Shown here in pieces: positions 5,288 through 5,711 of a DNA stretch of 5,711 nucleotides. A program made the translations under genes and the position numbers. The stretch covers positions 1-5,711 of the forward strand of contig DAPKRQ010000128.1 of assembly GCA_031800475.1 (NCBI GenBank). The letters are read 5' to 3'. The notes below the pieces were generated by a model, which ran no database searches, was not told the origin of the DNA, and saw only the letters and a program-made list of their open reading frames with translations. The stretch is from Kuafuiihalomonas phototrophica. Its GTDB lineage: Bacteria > Myxococcota > Kuafuiibacteriia > Kuafuiibacteriales > Kuafuiibacteriaceae. The stretch's first letter is position 1. The number at the start of each line of letters is the position of its first letter.

Positions 5288-5711
5288 AAGGCCCGGCCGG
5301 TCGCAAAGCCCGCAGCTTTCGGGAAACTCCGAGCTTTTGTGAGCTTCTCGGTGGTCGCGGGGGTCGCGCTTTCGGCGTGCACCGAAGATGAGGGCGCAAG
5401 GCGAGATCCCCCCGAAGGCGGAGCCCGCGCCGAGCTCCGGTTTTCGTTTCGCGATGGCTCCGAACGGACCATCACGCTTCCGAGCCAGCTCGAAGCGGCG
5501 CAACCGCGCCCGGTGGCTGTGAAGGACCCCAATCATGGGGAAGAGCGCCTGTATCGGGCCCTCCCGTTTGCTCGGGTGCTTTCGGCCGGGTTCCGCGCCA
5601 AGTCCGCGCGCCTCGAGCGGGCGAACTTCGCCATCCATGCTTCCGACGGATACCGAAAGCCGATATCTGGCCGCGCGTTGGTGTCAGACGACGCGTACCT
5701 GGCGCTCAGCG
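5279..5711 (+). CDS. Lipoprotein, possible molybdopterin-oxidoreductase-like domain (3' end outside window)
   Basis: The frame is open from the repeat array to the right edge: 144 codons from the ATG at 5279, no stop in the window. A basic N-terminus (MLAKARPVAKPAAFGKLRA) leads to a hydrophobic core and lipobox L-S-A-C, with Cys34 (codon 5378-5380) as the acylated residue, so the protein should be membrane-anchored outside the cytoplasm. After an acidic linker, residues 50-144 include RFSFRDGSERTITLPSQL (54-71), ERLYRALPFARVLSAGF (89-105) and ASDGYRKPISGRALVSDDAY (121-140). This order resembles small periplasmic 'oxidoreductase, molybdopterin-binding' domain proteins; the match is from memory and may reflect fold only. 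The start is uncertain: in-frame ATGs exist at 5159, 5207, 5225, 5243, 5261 and 5279. I prefer 5279 because it gives the most normal signal-peptide length; GCGAGG lies six bases before it. Confidence 0.65.
   Translation, partial: MLAKARPVAKPAAFGKLRAFVSFSVVAGVALSACTEDEGARRDPPEGGARAELRFSFRDGSERTITLPSQLEAAQPRPVAVKDPNHGEERLYRALPFARVLSAGFRAKSARLERANFAIHASDGYRKPISGRALVSDDAYLALS

Noticed and set aside
5017..5391. Plus-strand frame with a KARDAR-type charged repeat
   Set aside because: This is another frame of the 18-bp array. The alternative frame leads into a clear lipoprotein signal peptide and continues past this frame's stop, so that one is preferred.

Overview
The window looks like chromosome from a high-GC member of the Myxococcota or a close relative (former Deltaproteobacteria). 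This is inferred from style, not from a marker gene. GC is high on both strands, and the first gene is a lipoprotein that combines a six-cysteine 'CxPxxC...CG...DGCGG...C..C' module, a parallel beta-helix-like segment and glycine-rich stretches, a mix common in that group. There is no rRNA, tRNA, CRISPR array, insertion sequence or phage gene.

Layout. (1) Positions 1-1535, minus strand: a large secreted cysteine-rich lipoprotein whose 3' end lies off the left edge. (2) 1536-1897: a divergent intergenic region with a few palindromes. (3) 1898-4137, plus strand: thrB (homoserine kinase) and thrC (threonine synthase), overlapping at ATGA. (4) 4138-4152: a very short convergent junction with a small hairpin. 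(5) 4153-4899, minus strand: a flavodoxin/NADPH-dependent FMN reductase family protein. (6) 4900-5278: a second divergent intergenic region ending in five 18-bp direct repeats. (7) About 5279-5711, plus strand: the 5' part of a second lipoprotein with a possible molybdopterin-oxidoreductase-like fold, running off the right edge.

ThrB and ThrC carry out the last two steps of threonine synthesis: homoserine to O-phosphohomoserine to threonine. They are very probably co-transcribed and translationally coupled. Homoserine dehydrogenase and aspartate kinase are not in the window, and the gene immediately upstream is divergent. The flavoprotein and the two lipoproteins show no functional link to threonine synthesis.

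Both edge genes are easy to miss because neither has a stop codon inside the window. The most unusual sequence is the repeat array at 5198-5287. Each unit carries a purine-rich Shine-Dalgarno-like tract six bases before an in-frame ATG, so the second lipoprotein is preceded by a ladder of possible starts. The rest is ordinary chromosomal content, and I see no convincing new defence or mobile system.
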